DNA from: Kiritimatiellia bacterium
Lineage (GTDB): Bacteria > Verrucomicrobiota > Kiritimatiellia > UBA8416 > SLMC01
DNA: 8,577 nt
Direction: 5' to 3'
NCBI GenBank assembly: GCA_007133745.1
Contig: SLMC01000110.1
Location: forward strand, 1-8,577
Part shown: positions 1 to 6,661 of the stretch, one piece after another
Numbering within the stretch: position 1 is the first letter of the stretch
How the letters are laid out: every line of letters begins with the position of its first letter
The notes under the pieces: model-generated
What the model saw: the letters and a program-made list of their open reading frames with translations, nothing else
Databases searched by the model: none
What the model was told of the DNA's origin: nothing
Made by a program: the position numbers and the translations under genes

Positions 1-2
1 AC

Positions 3-746
3 CATGAAAAACTTAGGGTGTACCAGGCGGCAATCGGATTCGTGGCGTGGCTGGATGAAGTGGCACAGGGCATCACCAGCAAGGTTTCGGCTTGTGACCA
101 CTTGGCCAGAGCTTCCGCGGGCGTCCCAGTGAACGTTGCAGAGGCCAGTGGGAAGCGCTCGATTAACGAGCGTCGGCAGTTCATTGATACCGCCTATGGA
201 TCTTCGCTGGAATGCGCCGCTTGTCTTGATGTCCTATGCGTCCTTGAGTGCTTACGGGCATCGACAGTTCATGAAGGGAAGGGCTTTCTCTCAACACTTG
301 TCTCCATGCTGATAGCATTTCGAAAGTCGACAGGCCACGAGGTCCGCGAGGAGGGCTCGGCATACGGCACCGCTGGCAACCAAGGCAATCGGGTATGGTT
401 TGACCACGAGAAACTGGATGTCTACCGCAAGGCCATAGAGTTCGTGGATTGGTGTGGACGGCTGCGGAGTGGTGATGGCGTGCCCCGTTCAATGGCGACA
501 ACACTGGACAAGGCTTCAACGGGTGTGGCTCTGAATATTGCCGAAGGCAACGGCAAGTTCTCTGTGAAGGATCGTTGTCGCTTTATTGGCCACGCACGAA
601 CCGCTGCATTGCAGGCTGCTGCAACCCTCGATCTTTTCGCGATACGGCAGGCAACGTGCAAACAGGATGCGGTCGAAGGTAAGAGCTGCCTCGTCGATAT
701 CGTGCGTATGCTCGTGGCATGGGAACGAAATCTGGAGGGAAAATAG
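3..746 (+). CDS. Tandem four-helix-bundle protein (S23/IVP-like), two fused domains, 5'-partial
   Basis: The gene enters from the left edge. Although a GTG lies at 18, the frame is open back to base 3 and reads HEKLRVYQAA, which matches the start of the second domain (HEKLDVYRKA near base 405), so the true start is outside the window. Two homologous domains of about 110-120 residues are visible. Each has the helix-1 motif HEKLxVYxxAIxFVxW, a middle motif (VNVAEASGKRS in the first, LNIAEGNGKFS in the second) followed by RRQFIDTA or RCRFIGHA, and an end helix (LVSMLIAF or IVRMLVAW). These are hallmarks of the four-helix-bundle family that includes 23S rRNA intervening-sequence proteins and the Avd protein of diversity-generating retroelements. 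The molecular function of most members is unknown. Members are usually single-domain, about 115-130 aa, so a fused pair is unusual. Palindrome copy A begins 17 bases after the stop codon. No reverse transcriptase or rRNA is visible, so a DGR or IVS role is not supported here. Confidence 0.88.
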   Translation, partial: HEKLRVYQAAIGFVAWLDEVAQGITSKVSACDHLARASAGVPVNVAEASGKRSINERRQFIDTAYGSSLECAACLDVLCVLECLRASTVHEGKGFLSTLVSMLIAFRKSTGHEVREEGSAYGTAGNQGNRVWFDHEKLDVYRKAIEFVDWCGRLRSGDGVPRSMATTLDKASTGVALNIAEGNGKFSVKDRCRFIGHARTAALQAAATLDLFAIRQATCKQDAVEGKSCLVDIVRMLVAWERNLEGK

Positions 747-763
747 TGGGGAAAATATAGACC

Positions 764-891
764 AGGAGATCGGGGTGTACGAGTAGGTGTACGAGTAAGG
801 CGGACAAGGGGATCGGGGTGTACGAGTAAGGCAGAGAGTACCCGATCGATCTTTCCCGTACTCGTACACCTACTCCTACACTCGAATCTCT
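764..891. repeat. Palindromic dodecamer repeat, copy A (expanded)
   Basis: This is a long inverted repeat. The left arm, 775-797, consists of two tandem 12-mers (GTGTACGAGTAG then GTGTACGAGTAA, last base outside the stem). The right arm, 859-881, is its reverse complement with one mismatch (TACTCCTACAC). The flanks are AGGAGATCGGG on the left and CGAATCTCT on the right, as in copies B and C. Unlike those copies, the region between the arms carries a second, shortened left arm (about 808-835) with only one 12-mer, preceded by GGGATCGGG. It starts 17 bases after the stop of the four-helix-bundle gene. It could also serve as an mRNA 3'-end hairpin, but there is no run of U typical of an intrinsic terminator. 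Confidence 0.9.
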
Positions 892-906
892 GCGCTTTTG
901 GCTTCA

Positions 907-990
907 ATGAATCATGATTTTATTGAACAGGAAGCAGAACGGCTACAACTGGTGGTTCTGATTGATCTGGGTAAATCGCTTCAGAACTAA
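907..990 (+). pseudogene. 27-codon ORF between repeats A and B, possible four-helix-bundle relic
   Basis: An ATG-to-TAA frame encodes 27 residues, beginning MNHDFIEQEAERLQ and ending VVLIDLGKSLQN. It fills most of the gap of about 100 bases between palindrome copies A and B. The peptide is amphipathic and helix-like. It resembles, by eye only, the last helix of four-helix-bundle proteins (compare LVSMLIAFRKS and IVRMLVAWERN in the upstream gene). No convincing ribosome binding site precedes it. I think it is the tail of a deleted gene copy, but chance resemblance of a short helix cannot be excluded. Confidence 0.25.
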
Positions 991-995
991 AGACT

Positions 996-1098
996 AGGAG
1001 ATCGGGGTGTACGAGTAGGTGTACGAGTAAGGCGGAGAGGTCCCGAGCGATCTTTCCCGTACTCGTACACCTACTCGTACACTCGAATCTCTTTTATC
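996..1098. repeat. Palindromic dodecamer repeat, copy B
   Basis: The arms at 1007-1029 and 1060-1082 are perfectly complementary over 23 bases, separated by a 30-base loop. Outside them lies a weaker GAGAT/ATCTC pairing, separated from the stem by a 4-base internal mismatch. Each arm is two tandem 12-mers (GTGTACGAGTAG, GTGTACGAGTAA). From AGGAGATCGGGG to CTCTTTTATC the copy is nearly identical to copy C, 5 kb away, which defines the element as about 103 bases. It lies 131 bases upstream of the methylase start. Confidence 0.93.
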
Positions 1099-1229
1099 TC
1101 CGTTGAAAGCGGCAATAATTGCTTGTGAGCGCAACATGTATGACTTTAGTGTCTTAGACTATTCATCGAAAGAGACGCTGGGACAGTAGTGGTAAACAAG
1201 AAAAACCTTTTGAGAGGCTTGTAAAAGAT

Positions 1230-4200
1230 ATGCCCGTTGCTTTCGATCAGATCAAGCGCCTGCTGGAAGAACACCGGTTTGGCGAACTCTTCAATCAAAT
1301 CGGCTGGGACTGGCCCGCTTCCGATTCCCCTTATCCGGCCGAGGTGGACGGTGTTCGCTACGATTTGCAGCCCGTCTCCCGCAAGCGCGGCTTTATCGCC
1401 TTGCACTGTCCCGCCATGCCCGACTCCGCCACACGCGCCAAAATCGAAAGCCGTCTCTCGCGCGACATCCGCGAACACCTCGTCATCTTCACCGACCCCG
1501 CCACCCGCCGCCAACGCTGGCAATGGGTACGCCGCACGCCCGGTCAGCCGCTCTCGCGCAAGGAACATGAATACCTTCCCAATCAGCCCCGGCTGCTCAT
1601 CGAAAAACTCAACTGGCTAGAAATCGGCATGGACGAGGAAGGCAACCTCGACATCATCGACGTGGCCGACAAAGTCAAGAGCGCCTTCGACATCGACAAA
1701 GTCACCAAACGCTTCTACGAGCGGTTCCGCAAAGAGCACGAAGCCTTCCTCGGCTTCGTGGCCGGCATCGCCGACATGGGCGACGCGCGCTGGTACGCCT
1801 CCGTCATGCTCAACCGCCTCATGTTCATCTACTTCATCCAGAAAAAGAACCTGCTCGACGGCGATCCCGACTACCTGCGCAACCGGCTCCGGCAGGTGCA
1901 GACCCTGCGCGGCAAAGGCCAGTTTCAGACCTTCTACCGCTATTTCCTGCGCACGCTCTGCCACGAGGCGCTCGGCAAGAAGGAGCGCAACTTCGATCCC
2001 GAGCTCTCCGCCCTCATCGGCCGCGTCCCCTATCTCAACGGCGGCATCTTCCTGCCGCATGAACTCGAAGACAAATACGGCGCCGCCCTCGACATCCCCG
2101 ACGAAGCCTTCGAGCGCATCTTCGACTTTTTCGATCAGTACGAATGGCATCTCGACAACCGGCCCGCCTCCAAGCCCGACGAGATCAACCCCGACGTGCT
2201 CGGCTACATCTTCGAGAAATACATCAACCAGAAACAGATGGGCGCCTACTACACCAAAGAGGACATCACCGAATACATCGCCCGCAACACTATCATCCCC
2301 TGTCTGTTCGACAAAGTTCGGAAATCGTGCAAGATCGCCTTCGAAGGCCGGGCTTCCGTCTGGAACCATCTCAGCGCTGATCCCGACCGCTACATTTATC
2401 CCGCCGTGCGCCATGGCGTCACCTTCGACATGGTCGGCGGCCAGGAGCGCGACACCCCCGTCCCGTATCCGCCCGACATCGAGATCGGGCTCGACACCGT
2501 CAAGCCGAACCTGCTCGAACGCCGCCAGCGCTGGAACACGCCCGCACCGCCCGAAGCCGGACTGCCCACGGAAATCTGGCGCGAAACCGTCGCGCGCCGT
2601 CAACGCTACGCCGACATCAAAGGCAAGCTAGAACGCGGCGAAGTGCGCAGCGTCAACGACATGGTCACCCTGAACCTCGACATCCGTCAATTCGCGCAGG
2701 ACGTTATCGAACGCTGCGAAAGCCCCGACCTGCTCAACGCCTTCTGGGTCGCCCTCGCCGGACGGCTGCCCCAAAACGCCGCCGGCCAGATCAAGCCCGG
2801 CATCACCGTGCTCGATCCCACCTGCGGTTCCGGCGCATTCCTGTTCGCCGCCCTCAACATACTCGAACCGCTCTACGAAGCCTGTCTCGACCGCATGCGC
2901 GATTTTCTGGAAGAATGGGGCGACCGTCCCGGCCATTCCAACTACGCCAAATTCTTCTGCGCCATCCGCGCCGACATCGGCCGCCATCCTTCGCCCAAAT
3001 ACTTCATCTACAAATCCATCATCATCCACAACCTCTACGGCGTGGACATCATGAAAGAAGCCGTGGAAATCTGCAAGCTGCGCCTGTTCCTCAAGCTCGC
3101 CGCGCAGGTGGACGACGGCGACAGAATCGAGCCGCTGCCGGACATCGACTTCAACATACGCGCCGGCAACACGCTGGTCGGCTTCGCGACCGAGGAAGAT
3201 ATGAAACAAGCTATGCGGGGCGACCTGCTGGCCTATCAGACCGTTCTCCCCGAAATTGTTGAAGAGGCTGAAGAATGCGACAAACTGTACAATCTCTTTC
3301 GTCAATCCCAACTGCGCGACGATAACACCTTGCCTGCCGCAAAATCTAGGCTGTCCGAAAAACTCCATGAACTCAACGATCGGTTAAACATGTATCTGGC
3401 CCAGGATTACGGCGTGGATGTCAGCAAGATAATGGGAGCAGGCGCCCCATCTGCTTCACAAGCGAATTCAGCCGACTCAAACGCCAAACAGCAGGAAAAA
3501 GTTGCCGAACCGCGCGGCAGCTATGCGATCACCAGAAAAACGCCCTATCGGAAATGGCTGGCGAGTCATCAGCCCTTTCACTGGTTCATCGAGTTCTACG
3601 GCATCGCCAAAACGGGCGGTTTTGATACGATTATCGGAAACCCCCCCTATATCGCCGCGACGAAGGTGCGCAAAGAATACGCCTTGCGCAACTATGCTAC
3701 GGACAAGTGCCCCGACATATACGCCAATGTAATGGAGCGCGTTACGACCATCGTCAACCGCGGCGGTCGAACGGGAATGATTGTGCCGCTCAGCATCACG
3801 TTCTCGGGGGAATTCGCCGATCTTCGCCAACACATTTTCAAACGATACGGACAAAACTGGTTTGCCTCGTTCGCGCGTATACCGGCGGCGCTTTTCAGCG
3901 CCGATGTGCGGGTGCGCAATACGATCCATATTGGCCTTGCCGACAGCGACAAGGGAAAGCCTTGCAGTACGGTACTGCACCGCTGGTTTGAGGAGGCTCG
4001 TCCGCATCTTTTTGCCAATTTGCGCTACGCGCCTTATGATGCTGTTCCGTACAAGGGACTCGTGCCGAAGCTGGGTTCCGCAGTGCTGGCGCGCGCCTTT
4101 GAAACATGTCTAGCGACCACCAAAAAGACGATGGGCGTTTTCTTTTCCGGCGGCAAAACGGAACATGTGCTCTATTTCAAAAAGAGCGCTTACAATTGGC

Positions 4201-4679
4201 TGAACTTCTGTCGTAAGCTACCCCCGTGTTTCGACTCCACCGGAAAAGCGATCGAACACACCCAGTTTGGCGCCATTGCGTTTAGAGACGCTGAAACACG
4301 GGATTTGGCATTCCTGTTGCTTAACGGGAAGCTGATGTATTCATTTTGGGCCGCCATGGCCGACGACTTCCACCTCGCCACATGGACGCTTGCGGGTTTC
4401 CCGATCGACCTTGATGCCATGTCCGCCACTATTCGCAGTCGGCTGTTGGCTATGCCTGACAAGCTTGAAGCTATTATGGAGGAAAACACATCTTTCAAGC
4501 TGAATGCCGGAAAGAGAATCGGCAACTACAACCTCGCGAAATGCCGCCATTTCACCGATCAATCGGACTTGATTTTCGCGTCCATATTAGGCATTGCCGA
4601 CCATTGGCAGGACATTGAACTGATGTACACGCAAATCGTGAAAACCGATTTTACAAACGACAACGATAGCGAGGCCTAA
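1230..4679 (+). CDS. Eco57I-class DNA adenine-N6 methyltransferase (probable restriction/defence methylase)
   Basis: This 1149-aa protein probably transfers a methyl group from S-adenosylmethionine to adenine N6 in a specific DNA site. Visible landmarks, in order: an N-terminus (MPVAFDQIKRLLEEHRFGEL) typical of this large family; MLNRLMFIYFIQKKNLLDGD near residues 193-212; NQKQMGAYYTKEDITEYI around 334-351; SAM-binding motif I LDPTCGSGAFLF from 528; NLYGVDIMKEAVEICKLRL around 601-619, the Eco57I-domain signature; catalytic motif IV NPPY at 804-807; and a C-terminal part that should include the target-recognition region, ending near IELMYTQIVKTDF as in relatives. All motifs are intact and the length is normal. 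The ATG at 1230 is the only start in an open frame bounded by a stop at 1188. I see no clear PD-(D/E)XK nuclease motif, so a classical one-chain type IIG enzyme is uncertain. The HKD-nuclease gene begins one base after the stop, which suggests joint translation. Codon use changes near 3190-3240: strongly C/G-ending before, mixed after. Confidence 0.9.
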   Translation: MPVAFDQIKRLLEEHRFGELFNQIGWDWPASDSPYPAEVDGVRYDLQPVSRKRGFIALHCPAMPDSATRAKIESRLSRDIREHLVIFTDPATRRQRWQWVRRTPGQPLSRKEHEYLPNQPRLLIEKLNWLEIGMDEEGNLDIIDVADKVKSAFDIDKVTKRFYERFRKEHEAFLGFVAGIADMGDARWYASVMLNRLMFIYFIQKKNLLDGDPDYLRNRLRQVQTLRGKGQFQTFYRYFLRTLCHEALGKKERNFDPELSALIGRVPYLNGGIFLPHELEDKYGAALDIPDEAFERIFDFFDQYEWHLDNRPASKPDEINPDVLGYIFEKYINQKQMGAYYTKEDITEYIARNTIIPCLFDKVRKSCKIAFEGRASVWNHLSADPDRYIYPAVRHGVTFDMVGGQERDTPVPYPPDIEIGLDTVKPNLLERRQRWNTPAPPEAGLPTEIWRETVARRQRYADIKGKLERGEVRSVNDMVTLNLDIRQFAQDVIERCESPDLLNAFWVALAGRLPQNAAGQIKPGITVLDPTCGSGAFLFAALNILEPLYEACLDRMRDFLEEWGDRPGHSNYAKFFCAIRADIGRHPSPKYFIYKSIIIHNLYGVDIMKEAVEICKLRLFLKLAAQVDDGDRIEPLPDIDFNIRAGNTLVGFATEEDMKQAMRGDLLAYQTVLPEIVEEAEECDKLYNLFRQSQLRDDNTLPAAKSRLSEKLHELNDRLNMYLAQDYGVDVSKIMGAGAPSASQANSADSNAKQQEKVAEPRGSYAITRKTPYRKWLASHQPFHWFIEFYGIAKTGGFDTIIGNPPYIAATKVRKEYALRNYATDKCPDIYANVMERVTTIVNRGGRTGMIVPLSITFSGEFADLRQHIFKRYGQNWFASFARIPAALFSADVRVRNTIHIGLADSDKGKPCSTVLHRWFEEARPHLFANLRYAPYDAVPYKGLVPKLGSAVLARAFETCLATTKKTMGVFFSGGKTEHVLYFKKSAYNWLNFCRKLPPCFDSTGKAIEHTQFGAIAFRDAETRDLAFLLLNGKLMYSFWAAMADDFHLATWTLAGFPIDLDAMSATIRSRLLAMPDKLEAIMEENTSFKLNAGKRIGNYNLAKCRHFTDQSDLIFASILGIADHWQDIELMYTQIVKTDFTNDNDSEA

Positions 4680-4680
4680 T

Positions 4681-5832
4681 ATGAAGATACGCATGGTTCG
4701 GCAAGCTGCAACCGAGGATTGTCTGTTCAACATCATTGCCCAATGGTGCGGGAAAGGGTCTTCGCGTTCCGGCCGCTCCATTCATATTCTGTCCGCGTTT
4801 GCATCGGGTTCTGGCGTTGCCGCATTGGCCCCATGTTTCGATATGTTTCTGGCCAAGGACAATCTTGTGGAAATTGTTTTTGGCATTGATCGCGCGGGAA
4901 CCGATATGGAAGCCGTGCAGCGTCTCTACGATTTGCAGCGAACGCACCATAGCGCGCTGCGAGGATATGTTTTCAATGCGCCGAGCCGTCATGGCATCTT
5001 CCACCCGAAGCTGTATGTTCATCGACGCGGTCAGCACATGGACTTCGTCATTGGCTCGGCCAATATGACAAGCGGCGGATTGGGCTCGAATTTCGAGAGC
5101 ATGCTACTATACGAGAATGTCCCTGAAGCAAGTGCGGAAGCCAAGCATGTTTGGAACATCTGGTCCATGTTCAAGAATCCGACGCCCCCGCTGGCGCCTG
5201 GGTATTTGAAGTCGCTAACCGCTGCTGAATTGTCCTGCCTTCGCGAAAAACTGCCGTCCAGACAGCAAAGCGACAAGCATGCGGCCGACAAAAAAGCAGC
5301 CGCGCTTTGGAAGCCGTTCTCGCATGTGACATATACTAAAAGCAGCCCTTTACGCCGAAGGAAACCGATAAAGGACTCTTTGTTGCACGGCGACTATCTG
5401 CTGATGGATGTCCTCGGCGAAACAAGGGAAACGCAAATGCAGTTGCCGCTAAATGTAGTGGAAGGTTTCTTCAACACCAAACGCGATGAAAAAGCCGAAG
5501 TTGAAGTCGCCATTGTCGGGCCGGACGGACTGACTCAACCGCTGCGCCGGCCTTTGGTCAAGTCGGGTAAATCCATGCGCCGGATCGAAGTGCCGGGGAT
5601 AAAAAACCTGGCCAGAAGCCTGGCTATCGTTTTCATACGGCTAAAGGGGCAAAAGAAGTTCGCATACAGAATCATCCCGCAGGACACCAAGAACTACATC
5701 GATGCGGACCAACTTCTCAACCGTCATGGCCAGCAGGAAAAGCACAAGCAGAGACGATACTTTATTGGAAGCAAAAAGGATGATGTCTGGCCCAAAATAC
5801 ACACGCTGCTTCAGTACGGGGAGAGAAGGTGA
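4681..5832 (+). CDS. Single-HKD phospholipase D-like nuclease, probable partner of the methylase
   Basis: The 383-aa protein has a PLD-superfamily active-site region at residues 107-133: H108-P-K110, a possible D121, then G125-S-A-N128 and MTSGG. This is the HxK...GSxN pattern of HKD nucleases such as BfiI and Nuc and of PLD-type restriction enzymes. Only one HKD half is visible, so the active enzyme would be a dimer, as in BfiI (family knowledge). Residues 200-383 show no motif I recognise; they could bind DNA or the methylase. The ATG lies one base after the methylase stop, with GCGAGG at 4669-4674 as a possible ribosome site, which argues for one transcript. The last codons (reading QYGERR) overlap sequence that in another frame encodes the start of an ORF6N domain, so the natural C-terminus may have been altered by recombination. 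It could be the cutter of an R-M system, or a DrmC-like PLD protein from a DISARM-type locus, but no helicase or DUF1998 gene is present. Confidence 0.82.
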   Translation: MKIRMVRQAATEDCLFNIIAQWCGKGSSRSGRSIHILSAFASGSGVAALAPCFDMFLAKDNLVEIVFGIDRAGTDMEAVQRLYDLQRTHHSALRGYVFNAPSRHGIFHPKLYVHRRGQHMDFVIGSANMTSGGLGSNFESMLLYENVPEASAEAKHVWNIWSMFKNPTPPLAPGYLKSLTAAELSCLREKLPSRQQSDKHAADKKAAALWKPFSHVTYTKSSPLRRRKPIKDSLLHGDYLLMDVLGETRETQMQLPLNVVEGFFNTKRDEKAEVEVAIVGPDGLTQPLRRPLVKSGKSMRRIEVPGIKNLARSLAIVFIRLKGQKKFAYRIIPQDTKNYIDADQLLNRHGQQEKHKQRRYFIGSKKDDVWPKIHTLLQYGERR

Positions 5833-6092
5833 TTCTCGACAGCGATCTGGCGGCGATCTACGGAGTGGAAACCAAACGATTGAACGAACAAGTCCGCCGA
5901 AATGCGGGCCGGTTTCCTTCTGACTTTTCGTTCACGCTTACTATGCAAGAGGTTACAAACTTGAAGTCGCAAATTGCGACTTCAAGTTTGCATGGAGGCA
6001 GCCGGAAGATACCTCGCGTCTTCACCGAGCATGGCGTGTTGATGGCGGCTAATGTGCTCAACGGCAAGCGCGAACGGATCGTGCGCGGTTGA
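5811..6092 (+). pseudogene. ORF6N-domain DNA-binding protein, damaged at both ends
   Basis: A frame with GTG at 5829 encodes a typical ORF6N core: ILDSDLAAIYGVETKRLNEQ, then RRNAGRFPSDFSF, LKSQIATSS, HGGSRKIPRVFTEHGVLMAA and NVLN. ORF6N domains occur in phage and chromosomal proteins, often as N-terminal DNA-binding modules. The family motif RGEKVILD begins before the GTG, at about 5817, inside the 3' end of the HKD-nuclease gene. The same frame is stopped at 5781 and has no ATG, so the 5' end is missing. After NVLNGKR, where relatives continue with a segment like AVxMSVFVVRAFV, the frame turns into ERIVRG and stops at 6092. The usual C-terminal region is therefore absent, and palindrome copy C begins 31 bases later. 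GTG at 5829 overlapping the nuclease TGA could let a stub be made, but I regard the gene as dead. Confidence 0.75.
5956..5990. repeat. Perfect 35-base palindrome inside the ORF6N coding sequence
   Basis: Seventeen bases starting CAAACTTGAAGTCGCAA are followed by one central A and then their exact reverse complement ending TTCAAGTTTG. In frame it encodes the conserved ORF6N stretch NLKSQIATSSL. It could form a very stable hairpin in mRNA or a cruciform in DNA, or be a binding site. A perfect match of this length is not expected by chance. Confidence 0.97.
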
Positions 6093-6122
6093 AGCCCAAA
6101 TGGAGAAATTGCGAAATCACCA

Positions 6123-6226
6123 AGGAGATCGGGGTGTACGAGTAGGTGTACGAGTAAGGCGGAGAGGCCCGGATCGATCTTTCCCCGTACTCGTACACCT
6201 ACTCGTACACTCGAATCTCTTTTATC
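6123..6226. repeat. Palindromic dodecamer repeat, copy C, at a gene-fragment junction
   Basis: The arms at 6134-6156 and 6188-6210 pair perfectly over 23 bases around a 31-base loop containing GGATCGATCT. The sequence is almost identical to copy B over the full 104 bases, including AGGAGATCGGGG at the left end and CTCTTTTATC at the right. The left flank is the broken end of the ORF6N gene. The right flank is, without a gap, the middle of a methylase C-terminal fragment, so the element sits at a rearrangement breakpoint. Confidence 0.94.
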
Positions 6227-6565
6227 ATAGTTCTTTCAAACTGTCGCGATCTAACTGCTCGAGAGATTGACAATTTCCCTTGTGCATTAGATCAAATGGC
6301 TACATCCGTCAAATCAAGGCTGTCGGATTTAGCTGGCGAGCTTATGCTAAGTTTTCAGAAACATAAAATACGCAAAGAATGTCAGTATAAGACGACCGGG
6401 AAAGTTGTGTACGATGAATATACCCCATCTAACTCCAAACCCATCATTGACGAAATCGACAAGGTTTTGGCGGAGCATTACGACTTTACGGATGAGGAAC
6501 TGGATTTCATCATCAACTACGACATCAAATACCGTATGGGCAAGCAACTGACTGGGGCGGAATGA
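6221..6565 (+). pseudogene. C-terminal remnant of a second Eco57I-class methylase
   Basis: The frame is open from the right edge of palindrome C to the TGA at 6563-6565. It reads CRDLTAREIDNFP, then KYKTTG-like QYKTTGKVVYDEYTP, SKPIIDEIDKVLAEHY and FTDEELDFIINYDIKYRMG. To my knowledge these are the typical last 100 or so residues of many Eco57I/type IIG-like methylases. No methyltransferase motif remains. The natural C-terminus is present but everything upstream is missing; the cut coincides with the repeat boundary. The intact methylase at 1230-4679 ends in a different C-terminal type, so this is not a local duplication of its tail. ATG at 6296 could start an 89-aa peptide, but lacks a good ribosome site. 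A functional small protein cannot be ruled out. Confidence 0.7.
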
Positions 6566-6661
6566 GACGTATCGCATCGCGGAAGACATGGCCCATAATG
6601 GTCAAGGTTTTGGCGGCTTACTTTGCTTCGCGCGTGACGGGGAAGGGCAAGTGACGGCAGC

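Larger units (their letters stand above)
747..1229. other. Gene-poor stretch with repeats A and B and the methylase leader
   Basis: About 480 bases hold palindrome copies A and B, the 27-codon ORF between them, and a leader of about 130 bases (1099-1229) before the methylase. A purine-rich GAGAGG at 1212-1217, 12 bases ahead of the ATG at 1230, is the only ribosome-binding candidate, with rather long spacing. I see no convincing -35/-10 pair in the leader; TTGCTT at 1119 and TATGAC at 1139 are only 14 bases apart. Confidence 0.6.

Noticed and set aside
18..20. GTG as the start of the four-helix-bundle gene
   Set aside because: The frame is open to the window edge and encodes HEKLR just upstream, matching the conserved beginning of the second domain.
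3..1098. Diversity-generating retroelement (Avd plus template/variable repeats)
   Set aside because: No reverse transcriptase and no adenine-biased imperfect repeat pair are present; the repeats are palindromes.
764..1098. CRISPR array
   Set aside because: Units are hairpins of about 100 bases spaced irregularly, with no uniform spacers and no cas genes.
1617..3368. Long minus-strand frames opposite the methylase (328 and 246 codons)
   Set aside because: They mirror the strongly C-ending codons of the true gene, and their translations are low-complexity and valine/aspartate/glycine-rich, with no domain.
1230..5832. Complete DISARM or BREX locus
   Set aside because: Only a methylase and a PLD protein are seen; helicase, DUF1998 protein, PglZ, BrxC and similar partners are absent from the window.
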